Below, piece after piece: positions 63,497 through 64,000 of a stretch of DNA of 64,000 bases. This DNA is from Nostoc favosum CHAB5714. Its GTDB lineage: Bacteria; Cyanobacteriota; Cyanobacteriia; Cyanobacteriales; Nostocaceae. The stretch spans positions 1-64,000 of the forward strand of contig NZ_JAIVFQ010000028.1 of NCBI RefSeq assembly GCF_020829495.1, read 5' to 3'. Both the position numbers and the translations under genes were made by a program. How positions within the stretch are numbered: position 1 is the stretch's first letter; each line of letters begins with the position of its first letter. The notes under the pieces are model-generated. The model was not told the DNA's origin and did no database searches. It saw nothing but the letters and a program-made list of their open reading frames with translations.

Positions 63497-63522
63497 AAAG
63501 CCGTCCTTTATGACGGGGCTTT
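63497..63522 (-). terminator. Hairpin between the coiled-coil and methyltransferase genes
   Basis: AAAGCC and GGCTTT, with inner GTC/GAC, form a stem around CTTTAT. On the minus strand it lies after the coiled-coil gene and could end its transcript. Also in 63197-63632: two HIP1 octamers at 63590 and 63613 forming a stem across an A-rich loop. No gene seen. Confidence 0.4.
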
Positions 63523-63632
63523 AGACCCATTTCTCTGGTAAAGACTTCATGGGGATAGCCGCGAGTTTGAGTTACACCTTTAATTTACAGCGATCGCCCC
63601 TTTAAAAAAAAAGCGATCGCTTGCTTCTTGTT

Positions 63633-63992
63633 TCAATTAGCTTTACGCTCTTTAAGGACTTGATCTAGCAAATTTCTAGCAGTTTGTGCTTTAGCCAACG
63701 CTATTTGATGGTCATTATAAGCCCGAACAAGGCGAGAAAGACTGCTCACACCAGCCTTAAGTTGCTCAAGTTCTTCACCAGCAACCAGTTCTCCATCAAG
63801 CATCCGCCCGATTAACGGTTTGATGTCGCCCACTTCCTGCCGGACTTTTTGGAGTTTTTCTAGGCTACTCAGTAAGGTTTTGAGTGAGTTCAAGATGTCG
63901 TCAATATCCTGGACATCCTCCACTGCTTCCGGTAAATCTTCAATTGTCACTGTATCTTCATCTGATATTGTAGGCAATTCCTGTGCAGACAT
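63633..63992 (-). CDS. Coiled-coil hypothetical protein
   Basis: A 119-residue acidic protein, almost entirely helical with heptad patterns (LNSLKTLLSSLEKLQKV, LEQLKAGVSSLSRLV, AKAQTARNLLDQVLKERKAN) after a disordered acidic N-terminus (ELPTISDEDTVTIEDL). No catalytic or binding motif is seen. It starts 9 bases from the window edge, so its upstream neighbour is unknown. Confidence 0.65.
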   Translation of the reverse strand: MSAQELPTISDEDTVTIEDLPEAVEDVQDIDDILNSLKTLLSSLEKLQKVRQEVGDIKPLIGRMLDGELVAGEELEQLKAGVSSLSRLVRAYNDHQIALAKAQTARNLLDQVLKERKAN

Positions 63993-64000
63993 TTCAGTTT

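Overview
The window looks like chromosome of a filamentous, heterocyst-forming cyanobacterium of the Nostoc/Anabaena group. Reasons: very frequent HIP1 octamers (GCGATCGC), heptanucleotide tandem repeats (STRR) between genes, a PixJ-type phototaxis operon with cyanobacteriochrome GAF domains, myxol-glycoside carotenoid genes (cruF, cruG), an SLH/OprB porin and a cyanobacterial cbiG-cobJ fusion. The species is inferred from these traits only. No rRNA, tRNA or CRISPR array was found.

Layout. 0-2.3 kb: a tamB gene cut off by what looks like an insertion sequence, a DUF3110 gene and murQ. 2.8-13.3 kb: a phototaxis/chemotaxis operon (PatA-like regulator, CheY, CheW, MCP with three bilin-type GAF domains, CheA-CheY hybrid), interrupted before cheA by a four-helix-bundle (IVP) gene that lies between inverted repeats. 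13.3-16.2 kb: a Uma2 nuclease-like gene and two parts of a polyamine-type ABC transporter. 16.6-19.9 kb: cruF, cruG and rnhA. 20.8-23.4 kb: a CHASE2 Ser/Thr kinase and a small membrane protein. 24.0-28.4 kb: a hybrid histidine kinase preceded by the wreck of an XRE regulator gene and of a GAF domain; an intact XRE-kinase pair of the same design is at 51.7-56.8 kb.

28.4-47.2 kb is an organosulfur (alkanesulfonate/taurine) island. Intact parts are ssuD-ssuC-ssuB, two SsuA-type binding proteins, an amidohydrolase, and a flavoprotein-ferredoxin pair that resembles AprAB in layout. Around them lie broken copies: two ssuA pieces, a tauD tail, an acyl-CoA-dehydrogenase (SfnB/DszC-like) tail, a second amidohydrolase with its middle deleted, and a 2-hydroxyacid dehydrogenase with a stop codon. 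A matching inverted repeat (AAACYAC-N20-GTRGTTT) occurs upstream of ssuD and twice between the flavoprotein and porin genes, suggesting a shared regulator.

47.4-64 kb: a 46-residue membrane protein, a PlsY-like/PEP-synthase-like fusion, the XRE-kinase pair, a repeat-rich stretch, a secreted Cys-rich protein, cbiG-cobJ, a type II restriction-modification pair and a coiled-coil protein. The window is crowded with small non-coding elements: several MITE families with clear terminal inverted repeats, four arrays built on a 21-bp unit, and a palindromic repeat of about 28 bp that sits inside at least five reading frames.
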